Part shown: positions 8,170 through 13,723 of the stretch, in pieces
How the letters are laid out: every line of letters starts with the position of its first letter
Position numbering within the stretch: the first letter of the stretch is position 1
Origin: Candidatus Peregrinibacteria bacterium
GTDB lineage: Bacteria > Patescibacteriota > Gracilibacteria > UM-FILTER-43-11
Direction of reading: 5' to 3'
DNA: 16,908 nucleotides
Assembly (NCBI GenBank): GCA_030618315.1
Contig: JAUXDO010000012.1
Coordinates: forward strand, 1-16,908
Notes under the pieces: generated by a model
Databases searched by the model: none
Told to the model about the DNA's origin: nothing
What the model saw: the letters and a program-made list of their open reading frames with translations, nothing else
Made by a program: the position numbers and the translations under genes

Positions 8170-9012
8170 TCATTGCGAAGCCTTTTGTCTTTCAGTAGCT
8201 CTTACAGTATTCAGAATCAAAGCAGCAACGGTCATCGGTCCAACACCGCCTGGTACAGGAGTAATGTAGCTAGCTTTTTTACTGACATTCTCAAAATCAA
8301 CATCACCGCAGAGTTTTCCGTCATCATTTCGATTCATACCAACGTCCACAACAACCACTCCATCTTTAACCATATCTGCTGTTATCAGATTAATTTTACC
8401 AACAGCCACTATTAAAATATCCGCACGTTTGGTGTGAGCGGATAGATCTTTTGTATGAATATGGCATGTGGTTACGGTTGCATCGCGGTTGAGCATCATC
8501 ATGGAAATCGGCTTACCAACGATATTACTATGACCGACTACAACGACTTCTTTGCCTCGAATCGGAATATCGTAATGATCCAATAGCTTAACGATTCCAA
8601 GTGGTGTTGCTGGTGGCAGGTCTTCAAACTCAGGACTTAAAAACATCTTTCCAATGTTATACGCATGAAAACCATCTACATCCTTGCTTGGGTCAACAGA
8701 TCTGATAACATCCGGTACATATATATGGTCCGGAAGAGGAAGCTGTACAATAAGTCCATTTACATTTGGATCCTGATTAATATCATCAATTTTTTTAAGT
8801 AGATCTTCCTGGGTTATTGTAGCCTCAAAATCATGTTGAATATATTCAATTCCTGCTCTTTCGCATGCTTTCTTTTTATTCCTTACGTAAGCCATCGAGG
8901 CAGGATTTTCACCAACCAGAATAACGGCCAGCGTAGGACTCAGCTTTTCAGCCTTATCTTTAACAGAATCAACCAATTCTTCCGATAGCGCTTTGCCGTC
9001 CAAGATAGTCAT
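8170..9012 (-). CDS. folD: Bifunctional methylene-THF dehydrogenase / methenyl-THF cyclohydrolase
   Basis: This cytosolic enzyme interconverts 5,10-methylene-, 5,10-methenyl- and 10-formyl-tetrahydrofolate using NADP, feeding formyl groups to purine synthesis. It is 280 residues, the usual FolD length. The catalytic Tyr-x3-Lys pair is Y42/K46 in AYVRNKKKA. Other motifs are GLIVQLPLP (86-94), DPSKDVDGFH (107-116), the Rossmann segment VVVVGHSNIVGKP (156-168) and TPVPGGVGPMTVA (251-263). The usual PCTP motif reads PATP here (134-137). I chose the ATG at 9012; an in-frame TTG at 9027 would add five residues with no family support. It ends in TGA, the only TGA stop in the window. It is the first gene of a folD-purF-purD cluster, which fits a shared role in purine supply. 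Confidence 0.96.
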   Translation of the reverse strand: MTILDGKALSEELVDSVKDKAEKLSPTLAVILVGENPASMAYVRNKKKACERAGIEYIQHDFEATITQEDLLKKIDDINQDPNVNGLIVQLPLPDHIYVPDVIRSVDPSKDVDGFHAYNIGKMFLSPEFEDLPPATPLGIVKLLDHYDIPIRGKEVVVVGHSNIVGKPISMMMLNRDATVTTCHIHTKDLSAHTKRADILIVAVGKINLITADMVKDGVVVVDVGMNRNDDGKLCGDVDFENVSKKASYITPVPGGVGPMTVAALILNTVRATERQKASQ

Positions 9013-9030
9013 GGATGGGGAGGTCAAAGA

Positions 9031-9055
9031 AAATAAAAAATTGCCTCTAGGAGGC
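9031..9055 (-). terminator. Hairpin plus U-run in the folD leader (possible attenuator)
   Basis: In minus-strand RNA a GCCTC-CTA-GAGGC stem (9055-9043) is followed by AA and then six or more U (9040-9035), upstream of the folD ATG. The stem is only 5 bp. No minus-strand gene lies upstream for it to terminate, so a role in the folD leader itself is likelier. Confidence 0.4.
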
Positions 9056-9062
9056 GAACTTC

Positions 9063-9090
9063 AGTATAGCAAATAAAACAAAAAAGTAAA
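9063..9090 (-). promoter_or_regulatory. Possible folD promoter
   Basis: Minus strand: -10 TATACT (9068-9063, 5/6) and -35 TTTACT (9090-9085, 4/6) with a 16-bp spacer. Transcription would start near 9056, right at the leader hairpin. It is divergent from the promoter at 9108-9136. Confidence 0.45.
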
Positions 9091-9107
9091 AAAAGTAAAA
9101 TAAAATG

Positions 9108-9136
9108 TTGACATTAATTAATAAATATTGTATAAT
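9108..9136 (+). promoter_or_regulatory. Perfect consensus promoter of the small-protein island
   Basis: TTGACA (9108-9113), exactly 17 bp, then TATAAT (9131-9136): a full match to the sigma-70 consensus, with 43 nt to the ATG at 9180. It is the strongest promoter visible in the window, so the island is probably highly expressed. Confidence 0.85.
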
Positions 9137-9179
9137 AAGATTAACAACAAAAAAATATTACTTTTTAATACGAAAAAAT

Positions 9180-9500
9180 ATGAAACATTCAGAAGCAAAT
9201 AATAAAGATCGCTTAGTTGATACTTGGGCCAATAAAGCTATGCAGGCGCGTGGCGAGGAGCCGATTATTTCTAACAAATCTCAGGCTGAAGACAAAAGTC
9301 CATTAGTTGATACTTGGGCCAATAAGGCTGAGCAGGTACGTGCCAGAGCAGATAAATTTAACCAAGTTGAAGGACAAAACAACGGAACATTAGCTAGGGA
9401 ATTTAATAGTAGACGCGAAAGAATAAAACACTTAGCGGAAACAGCTACTGCAGAAACAACTATTAAAGATAAATCAAAATCAAAGAAAAAAGTCGCTTAA
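9180..9500 (+). CDS. Small basic/charged protein with duplicated LVDTWANKA motif, unknown function
   Basis: 106 residues, soluble, no signal peptide or membrane segment. I do not recognise the family. Two copies of LVDTWANKA.Q.RA lie 30 residues apart, followed by a charged helical part (EFNSRRERIKHLAETATAE) and a lysine-rich end (KDKSKSKKKVA) that could bind nucleic acid; the last point is inference. The reading frame extends 25 codons upstream to 9105, but that part overlaps the consensus promoter, so the start is placed at the ATG at 9180. No Shine-Dalgarno is visible (ACGAAAAAAT precedes it). It heads a same-strand run of five small genes, and is 39 nt from the next. Confidence 0.8.
   Translation: MKHSEANNKDRLVDTWANKAMQARGEEPIISNKSQAEDKSPLVDTWANKAEQVRARADKFNQVEGQNNGTLAREFNSRRERIKHLAETATAETTIKDKSKSKKKVA
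9213..9329 (+). repeat. 27-bp direct repeat inside the first island gene
   Basis: 9213-9239 and 9303-9329 match at 26 of 27 positions (TTAGTTGATACTTGGGCC core), 90 nt apart. They encode LVDTWANKA twice. The flanks downstream are similar but diverged, so a 90-bp in-frame duplication under selection on the motif is likely. Confidence 0.9.
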
Positions 9501-9539
9501 TAAATTTATATAATATTTATTAACTAAAGCAAAAATAAT

Positions 9540-10031
9540 ATGGATACAGAAACAAGTAAAACAAATCCAAATGACAGAGTCTATGCAGGTTTTGCCGCTA
9601 TTTTAAAAGCAATGAAGGATATAGACGGAGATGAAGCAGTATTTCTAACAGAAGAAATATCTGGGTTAAGAGATAGATTCGAAAATCTAACATCAGGCAA
9701 AAGAGAAAAATCAATTGATGCAGAAAATAAAGAAAGACAGGAGTACATCACCAAGCTTGTCTTTAAAAACGGCAACCCTAAGGAGGGGCTAAAAAAAGAA
9801 ACCATAGTATTAACTAAGCAGGATGCAGAAGAAATGAAGAATTTAAATATAAATACTCATTATAGCGGTGAGGTCGTTCTTGGGCTTGATATGTTTAATC
9901 AGCCAAACGTTAAAGTACAGTTTCCTGACGGTTTTTCTGGTCAGATTTTTATAAAATATTCTCCGGAAAATGAAGAAATCGAATACCTTTTTGATACAAA
10001 CCGCACAAGAGAGGAGAAAGAAAAAAAATAA
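9540..10031 (+). CDS. Small soluble protein, paralogue of the next gene, unknown function
   Basis: 163 residues with no signal peptide or membrane segment; family not recognised. It aligns along its length with the next gene product: an N-terminal charged helical half (FAAILKAMKDIDGDEA..EEISGLRDRFENLTSG), the segment KERQEYITKLVF..GNPKEGLKKE, the motif HYSGEVVLGL, and a beta-rich end (VQFPDGFSGQIFI, then E.EYLFD). It ends in a basic/acidic tail REEKEKK. There is no Shine-Dalgarno upstream (AGCAAAAATAAT). The 39-nt gap to the gene before and 50-nt gap to the one after, with no clear promoter in either, suggest co-transcription from 9108-9136. Confidence 0.82.
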   Translation: MDTETSKTNPNDRVYAGFAAILKAMKDIDGDEAVFLTEEISGLRDRFENLTSGKREKSIDAENKERQEYITKLVFKNGNPKEGLKKETIVLTKQDAEEMKNLNINTHYSGEVVLGLDMFNQPNVKVQFPDGFSGQIFIKYSPENEEIEYLFDTNRTREEKEKK

Positions 10032-10081
10032 CCCGCAGTCTTATAAAATAATTATAAAAATATTTAATAACATAATAAAAA

Positions 10082-10576
10082 ATGACTGGAAATAAAGATA
10101 AAACAAGAGAACCGGGTTTCGATACATTAGTAGAGCAGTTGGAGAAGCATGGAAGCTACGAAGCTGATGCATTAGCTTCCAATATTAAGAGTATTAGACA
10201 AAGAGCTTTACGTCTTGTAAGCGGTGAAGATCAAGCCGAAAAAGAGAAAGATGCTGAAAAGAAAAGACAATTTATTATTGGTCTAGCCTACGCTGATGGA
10301 GATATGCAAAATGGGCTAAAAGAATCGATTGGTTTGTCTAAAAGCGATCTGGATAAAATGGATGAAGCAGGAATAGGATTTACTTATTCAGGCGATGTTA
10401 TGTTTGGCATGAGCTCACATAGCGATATTATTCCTTTTATACTGCCCAATGGTCATACAGGAGCATTATACATATCAATTAACGCAGAAAGTGGTGAATT
10501 TAAGTATGATTTCCGTAAAGATATAAAAAGAATAGAGGAGGAAAATAGATTATCAGTTGCAGGTGGTATAGCTTAG
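10082..10576 (+). CDS. Small soluble protein, paralogue of the preceding gene, unknown function
   Basis: 164 residues; family not recognised. It matches the preceding product in order: FDTLVEQLEKHGSYEADALASNIKSIRQR.LRLVSG, then KKRQFIIGLAYADGDMQNGLKES, TYSGDVMFGM, and a beta-rich end LPNGHTGALYISINAESGEFKYDF. The two are clearly related but well diverged, so the duplication is old. The shared end [FL]P[DN]G..G..[FY]I looks like a small beta-sheet module. No catalytic residues or metal ligands are obvious. A hairpin follows its stop codon after 4 nt. Confidence 0.82.
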   Translation: MTGNKDKTREPGFDTLVEQLEKHGSYEADALASNIKSIRQRALRLVSGEDQAEKEKDAEKKRQFIIGLAYADGDMQNGLKESIGLSKSDLDKMDEAGIGFTYSGDVMFGMSSHSDIIPFILPNGHTGALYISINAESGEFKYDFRKDIKRIEEENRLSVAGGIA

Positions 10577-10580
10577 TATT

Positions 10581-10601
10581 TGCTAAAAGATTTTTTTAGC
10601 A
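10581..10601 (+). terminator. AT-rich hairpin after the second paralogue
   Basis: Arms TGCTAAAA (10581-10588) and TTTTAGCA (10594-10601) pair perfectly over 8 bp with loop GATTT. The U-tract lies inside the right arm. It separates the first three island genes from the promoter that begins at the next base, so it may be a weak or partial terminator. Confidence 0.5.
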
Positions 10602-10631
10602 TTGACAAAACACAGTATTATCTGTTAAAAT
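10602..10631 (+). promoter_or_regulatory. Internal island promoter
   Basis: Perfect -35 TTGACA (10602-10607), an 18-bp spacer and -10 TAAAAT (10626-10631, 5/6), 32 nt before the ATG at 10664. It gives the last two island genes their own start of transcription. Confidence 0.7.
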
Positions 10632-10663
10632 AACTCTCCTAATATTTATTTTCCATTTTAATC

Positions 10664-10879
10664 ATGACTAGAAAAAGTTCAAAAAATCGCGAAAAAGCAT
10701 TTTTAAGAAAATGCAGAAGCAAGGAAACTCCTGAATTAGAAGAGGAGCTTGGAAAAATTGAAAACACTGAAGGTCAATTGCCAAGCAAGGTTATCAAAAG
10801 AATCGAATTAATTAGAGCAGTATTAGAGGAACGAAGTGGCTCAAGAGTCAAAATTTTTAATGCTGTTGAAAACGTATAA
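10664..10879 (+). CDS. Small basic protein, unknown function
   Basis: 71 residues, rich in Lys, Arg and Glu, probably helical; family not recognised. It begins MTRKSSKNREKAFLRKCRSKE. The part from residue 23 (TPELEEELGKIE, then KVIKRIELIRAVLEE) resembles the N-terminal helical part of the next product (SSERLRLGLRKL, then KIKKQVKLINDLL), and the match seems to continue into GSRVKIFNA against GTEVFCVLDA. It may be a shortened paralogue. Its TAA is 2 nt before the next ATG, so translation is probably coupled. The upstream sequence TTTTCCATTTTAATC has no Shine-Dalgarno. Confidence 0.72.
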   Translation: MTRKSSKNREKAFLRKCRSKETPELEEELGKIENTEGQLPSKVIKRIELIRAVLEERSGSRVKIFNAVENV

Positions 10880-10881
10880 TT

Positions 10882-11247
10882 ATGGAAAAATCTCCAAAAA
10901 TCAATGGCAATAATATTGATTTTGGAAGTGCAACATTCAGTCAACTAAAAGGACTTTCATCTGAACGTCTTAGGCTTGGTTTAAGAAAATTAACCGGCAA
11001 ATCTAAAAAAATCAAAAAGCAGGTAAAACTAATAAATGATCTTCTGCGAGGCGGGACAGAGGTTTTTTGTGTTCTGGATGCACGCACAAAAGCAAAAACA
11101 GTAATTCTCAGGGGATCAGAAGCAGAAAAGAATTTTACAATAATCCATCATTCATCATTTGGAGATGTGGAGCAAGATTATCCGGATGATAGATTTAACG
11201 AAGCCGTAAGTGATGCAAAATGGATTGGCCAAAGCAACGAAGTCTAA
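10882..11247 (+). CDS. Small soluble protein, unknown function
   Basis: 121 residues; family not recognised. The N-terminal half is basic and helical (LSSERLRLGLRKLTGKSKKIKKQVKLINDLL), and the C-terminal half is beta-rich (EVFCVLDARTKAKTVILRG, then NFTIIHHSSFGDVEQDYPDDRFNEAV). There is one cysteine, and no signal peptide. The HH pair and nearby acidic residues could bind metal, but nothing confirms it. It starts 2 nt after the previous stop and ends exactly where tmk ends on the other strand. No terminator is visible between the two. Confidence 0.78.
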   Translation: MEKSPKINGNNIDFGSATFSQLKGLSSERLRLGLRKLTGKSKKIKKQVKLINDLLRGGTEVFCVLDARTKAKTVILRGSEAEKNFTIIHHSSFGDVEQDYPDDRFNEAVSDAKWIGQSNEV

Positions 11248-11832
11248 CTATAGTTTTTCCGAAACAACTCCCCAAATCTCATCATCACATACAGGAATGC
11301 TCCTACTCGAATCTAATAAATAAAAGTTAGGATATTCTTTTGATAAATCGTGATAATTCTTAGCAATTTTATCCAGTTTTTCTTTTTTTTCAAATAATTC
11401 AGGTGTTTCATCTCTTCCGCCAATTCTGTTCAAACAGGTATCCGTATCACACTCACAAAGAATTGTAAGATCAGGAATCGGGAATTTATTACTGATATCT
11501 TTTAGCCAGTCTAAATCCACATTAAGTCCGCCATAGGCCAAAGTGGAAAAAAAATATCTATCCGTAATTACAATTTTATTCTCCTCAAGCGCGGGTAATA
11601 TCTTATTTTTTAAATGATTAGCTCTGTCCGCAGAAAAAAGAAGCTGTAGGCTTTCTGGTGACACTTCATATTTGTGCTGAAGTACATCTCTGATTAAAGT
11701 ACCAACGGGCTCCTCACCAGTCGGTTCATGCGTAAGTAATACAGAATGTCCTTCCTCTTCTAATCTTTTAGCCAAATTTTTTGAATGGGTTGTGGTGCCG
11801 GCACCGTCTAAACCCTCGAAAGCGATGAACAT
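11248..11832 (-). CDS. tmk: Thymidylate kinase (dTMP kinase) with altered P-loop
   Basis: This enzyme phosphorylates dTMP to dTDP with ATP for dTTP synthesis. From the family start MFIAFEGLDGAG it is 194 residues, slightly short for the family. Motifs are the HEPTGEEPVG base-binding loop (35-44), FSADRANHLKNKILPAL (66-82), the signature TDRYFFSTLAY (90-100) and the lid region GGRDETPELFEKK (138-150). The P-loop reads GLDGAGTTT (7-15), with Thr13 where nearly all P-loop kinases have the ATP-binding Lys; the rest of the protein looks intact. The frame extends 35 codons upstream (to 11937), but that part (FAFFLPFPLPLPYN) comes from low-complexity GGCAAAGG repeats and contains the promoter, so 11832 is preferred. 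Confidence 0.92.
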   Translation of the reverse strand: MFIAFEGLDGAGTTTHSKNLAKRLEEEGHSVLLTHEPTGEEPVGTLIRDVLQHKYEVSPESLQLLFSADRANHLKNKILPALEENKIVITDRYFFSTLAYGGLNVDLDWLKDISNKFPIPDLTILCECDTDTCLNRIGGRDETPELFEKKEKLDKIAKNYHDLSKEYPNFYLLDSSRSIPVCDDEIWGVVSEKL

Positions 11833-11853
11833 AAATAATTTTTTAGTAAAAAA

Positions 11854-11883
11854 ATTATAAGGCAAAGGCAAAGGAAAAGGCAA
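11854..11883 (-). promoter_or_regulatory. Promoter of tmk
   Basis: Minus strand: -35 TTGCCT (11883-11878), 18 bp, -10 TATAAT (11859-11854), with 21 nt to the tmk ATG. The -35 lies within the GGCAAAGG repeats. TTGCCT is also the -35 of the FG-GAP gene. Confidence 0.55.
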
Positions 11884-11998
11884 GAAAAAGGCAAACCCAA
11901 TTTCCATATTTTCCCAAATAATGTATAATTTCTGCACTATAAAAATTCACTATGAATAAAAAATTATTAATCCTTACCTTTGCCTTTTCCTTTGCCTT
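11865..11998. repeat. 19-bp inverted repeat bracketing the divergent promoters
   Basis: 11865-11883 and 11980-11998 are perfect reverse complements over 19 nt (AAGGCAAAGGAAAAGGCAA). The left arm belongs to a low-complexity run of AAGGCAAAGG words at 11859-11896 that overlaps the tmk -35. The right arm encodes the FAFSFAL part of the lipoprotein signal peptide. Confidence 0.75.
11901..11929 (+). promoter_or_regulatory. Promoter of the 541-residue lipoprotein
   Basis: -35 TTTCCA (11901-11906, 4/6), a 17-bp spacer and a perfect -10 TATAAT (11924-11929), 22 nt before the ATG. The leader has no Shine-Dalgarno. Confidence 0.65.
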
Positions 11999-13577
11999 AG
12001 TAGGTTGTGGTAACAATCCGCCAAATTTAGAAGACCGTATTGTTGATGGAATATACGACGAAAGTACAATCCTCATATATAACGGAATTATTGAACCGCT
12101 GGAAATAGATGTGTATCAGCAGGGAACTCATCAGATAAAAACAGACGACAATAAGCTCATAATCATACAAAGTCAGGATTACGATCTCAGTAAATTCCTT
12201 GATAAACAAGTGGAAATCACTGGTTATCCGGCAGAGTTAATAGGGGATGCAGAGCCTGTATTAAATGTAACCGAAGTAAAACTTGAAGATGGGGAATTAA
12301 CAGGTGAATTTGATAATTACGAGAATAGATTATTTGGTTTTAGTTTAGACTATCCAATTATCTGGGAACTCAAAAGTAAGTCAGGAGGTGTCTCATTTGT
12401 AGAAGACGACAACACTTGGGTAAAAATCGAAGTATTTATCGACAAATCTGATTTGAATGATTTTGTTGATACTCAGGAAAATGAAGAAGGCACTCCTATT
12501 ACAATTGCCACACAACGTTCAATCAGATATTCAGATGGTGATTCAGTTCGAATTTATATACCAAATCCTCCAAAGAAAAAGATTTACAGAATTATCTTTA
12601 ATGAAGAAGAAAAGGACGTTAATGGGAACAAAGAGTTGTTTTATGAATTATTGGAAAGTTTCGAACTTATCTATAAAGCTGTTCGCACCGGTGATAAATG
12701 CGGAGGAAAAGATGATATTAAATGCGATGAGGGATATATCTGTGAACTGGGAAGTGCGGAGGAAGACGCTTCAGGAATTTGCGTATCAGTCGATGGTGAG
12801 GGCGAAGATAAGGATTGTCCGATAATCCCGCCACCGATTGACTGTAATGATTACAGAGTAAGTGGATACAGCGATACAACCGGATGCCCATCTCGCTATG
12901 AATGTACAGATGATGGAATAAGTTCATTGGATGAAGAAGACAAAGAAGTCTTTAGCGTAGGGTCATTAACAGCTACTATCGAAAAATATCAGGATAAGAT
13001 TCTTCCAATAGGGAGCGTTACATTAATCCAATATGAAATTACGGAAAGTGAATCACTGGTCGCTGTTGTATATGCAGATGATGAGATGAAATATAAAACT
13101 CTTTATTCATATGCCCCTTCCGCAAACGAATATAATTTTATCGAGAAAGCGCATTTTGAGGAAGGGGATGGTCAGGATTGGAGATTGATGTCTGGAAAAG
13201 ATCTGCAGAGCGGATTTAATAAAATAGTGATAAAGGCAGAAGTATCAAATGAGGATTTCGGTCCGCGAGAGGTAAGCAGTGACATGCGCTTATATGAAAA
13301 CAGTTTCAAAGATTTTTCTATGGAATATCCAAAAAACTGGTATTACAGAAGTTTTGGCGCAATTAATAATACTCGCTGGATAGTCGGTTTTGCTGATGAA
13401 TCAGTAGAATATTTAAGCGATGCAATTGTTACCGTCAGTATTTTGGATGAAGAAAAAGATGCTTTATCCGGCACATATCAGGTTATCAGAAATAGAGATG
13501 ATGAAACTATATATGCCATTGAAGGTCCGGAAGATTTAAAAGAGACAATTGATTTAATGGCGGATTCCATTGAGTAA
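11952..13577 (+). CDS. Exported lipoprotein with two PsbP-like modules and a Cys-rich linker, unknown function
   Basis: 541 residues. It begins with a lipoprotein signal (MNKKLLILTFAFSFALVGCG); the lipobox LVGC puts the lipid-carrying Cys at residue 19. Residues 40-112 resemble a small OB-like barrel (VEITGYPAELIGDAEPVLNV). Residues 122-242 (NYENRLFGFSLDYPIIWEL, then ELLESFELI) and 447-541 (LYENSFKDFSMEYPKNWYY, then LKETIDLMADSIE) are two copies of an [FY].[FM].YP..W module, like the PsbP-type domains of many bacterial lipoproteins. Between them is an eight-cysteine stretch (residues 250-318, with KCDEGYIC and GCPSRYEC) and a beta-rich domain (333-432). Family and partner are not recognised; a surface-anchored binding protein is likely. 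It has its own promoter, and a 40-nt palindrome follows the stop. Confidence 0.85.
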   Translation: MNKKLLILTFAFSFALVGCGNNPPNLEDRIVDGIYDESTILIYNGIIEPLEIDVYQQGTHQIKTDDNKLIIIQSQDYDLSKFLDKQVEITGYPAELIGDAEPVLNVTEVKLEDGELTGEFDNYENRLFGFSLDYPIIWELKSKSGGVSFVEDDNTWVKIEVFIDKSDLNDFVDTQENEEGTPITIATQRSIRYSDGDSVRIYIPNPPKKKIYRIIFNEEEKDVNGNKELFYELLESFELIYKAVRTGDKCGGKDDIKCDEGYICELGSAEEDASGICVSVDGEGEDKDCPIIPPPIDCNDYRVSGYSDTTGCPSRYECTDDGISSLDEEDKEVFSVGSLTATIEKYQDKILPIGSVTLIQYEITESESLVAVVYADDEMKYKTLYSYAPSANEYNFIEKAHFEEGDGQDWRLMSGKDLQSGFNKIVIKAEVSNEDFGPREVSSDMRLYENSFKDFSMEYPKNWYYRSFGAINNTRWIVGFADESVEYLSDAIVTVSILDEEKDALSGTYQVIRNRDDETIYAIEGPEDLKETIDLMADSIE

Positions 13578-13587
13578 TAACAAATGC

Positions 13588-13627
13588 CAACCTGAAAGCG
13601 GGATTAGCTAATCCCGCTTTCAGGTTG
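13588..13627. terminator. Perfect 40-nt palindrome after the lipoprotein gene
   Basis: Two 20-nt arms meet with no loop and no mismatch (core GCGGGATTAG / CTAATCCCGC, outer CAACCTGAAA / TTTCAGGTTG). It starts 10 nt after the TAA. It can fold into a very stable hairpin and is the likely terminator, although the following TTGCATAAAATTT is not a clean U-run. The words CTGAAAGCG and GGAT also occur in the 6426-6445 palindrome. Confidence 0.75.
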
Positions 13628-13659
13628 TTGCATAAAATTTCAAATTAAATTAATTGTTC

Positions 13660-13688
13660 TTTACACAGCTCTCACCAAGTGGTAGTCT
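13660..13688 (+). promoter_or_regulatory. Possible infB promoter
   Basis: -35 TTTACA (13660-13665, 5/6), a 17-bp spacer and -10 TAGTCT (13683-13688, 4/6), 35 nt before the infB ATG. The spacing is good but the -10 is weak. Confidence 0.4.
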
Positions 13689-13713
13689 TTTTGAGCTTAT
13701 TTACCACATAAGC
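13679..13713 (+). promoter_or_regulatory. Two small stem-loops in the infB leader
   Basis: GTGGTA (13679-13684) can pair with TACCAC (13702-13707), or GCTTAT (13695-13700) with ATAAGC (13708-13713); in the second case TACCAC sits in the loop, so the two folds exclude each other. If transcription starts near 13695, only the second can form. The evidence is complementarity alone. Confidence 0.25.
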
Positions 13714-13723
13714 GGGTTAATCT

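Noticed and set aside
8170..8172. UGA read as glycine (genetic code 25)
   Set aside because: folD ends at this TGA exactly where the family ends, and no other gene needs UGA as a sense codon.
8134..8415. Plus-strand open frame starting MGIIWNLGFGNW
   Set aside because: It begins in the TTTGGAATTTGG inverted repeat and then runs antisense through folD; such peptides are by-products of the repeat.
9013..9057. Folate or purine riboswitch before folD
   Set aside because: The leader is only about 45 nt with one small stem, too short for a THF or purine aptamer, and no conserved aptamer core was seen here or before purF/purD.
9105..9179. Upstream extension of the first island gene (MLTLINKYCIIRL...)
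   Set aside because: The extension overlaps the TTGACA-TATAAT promoter and would be upstream of the transcription start.
11833..11937. N-terminal extension of tmk, possibly a membrane segment (FAFFLPFPLPLPY)
   Set aside because: It is encoded by low-complexity GGCAAAGG repeats containing the likely tmk promoter; the family start is MFIAFEG.
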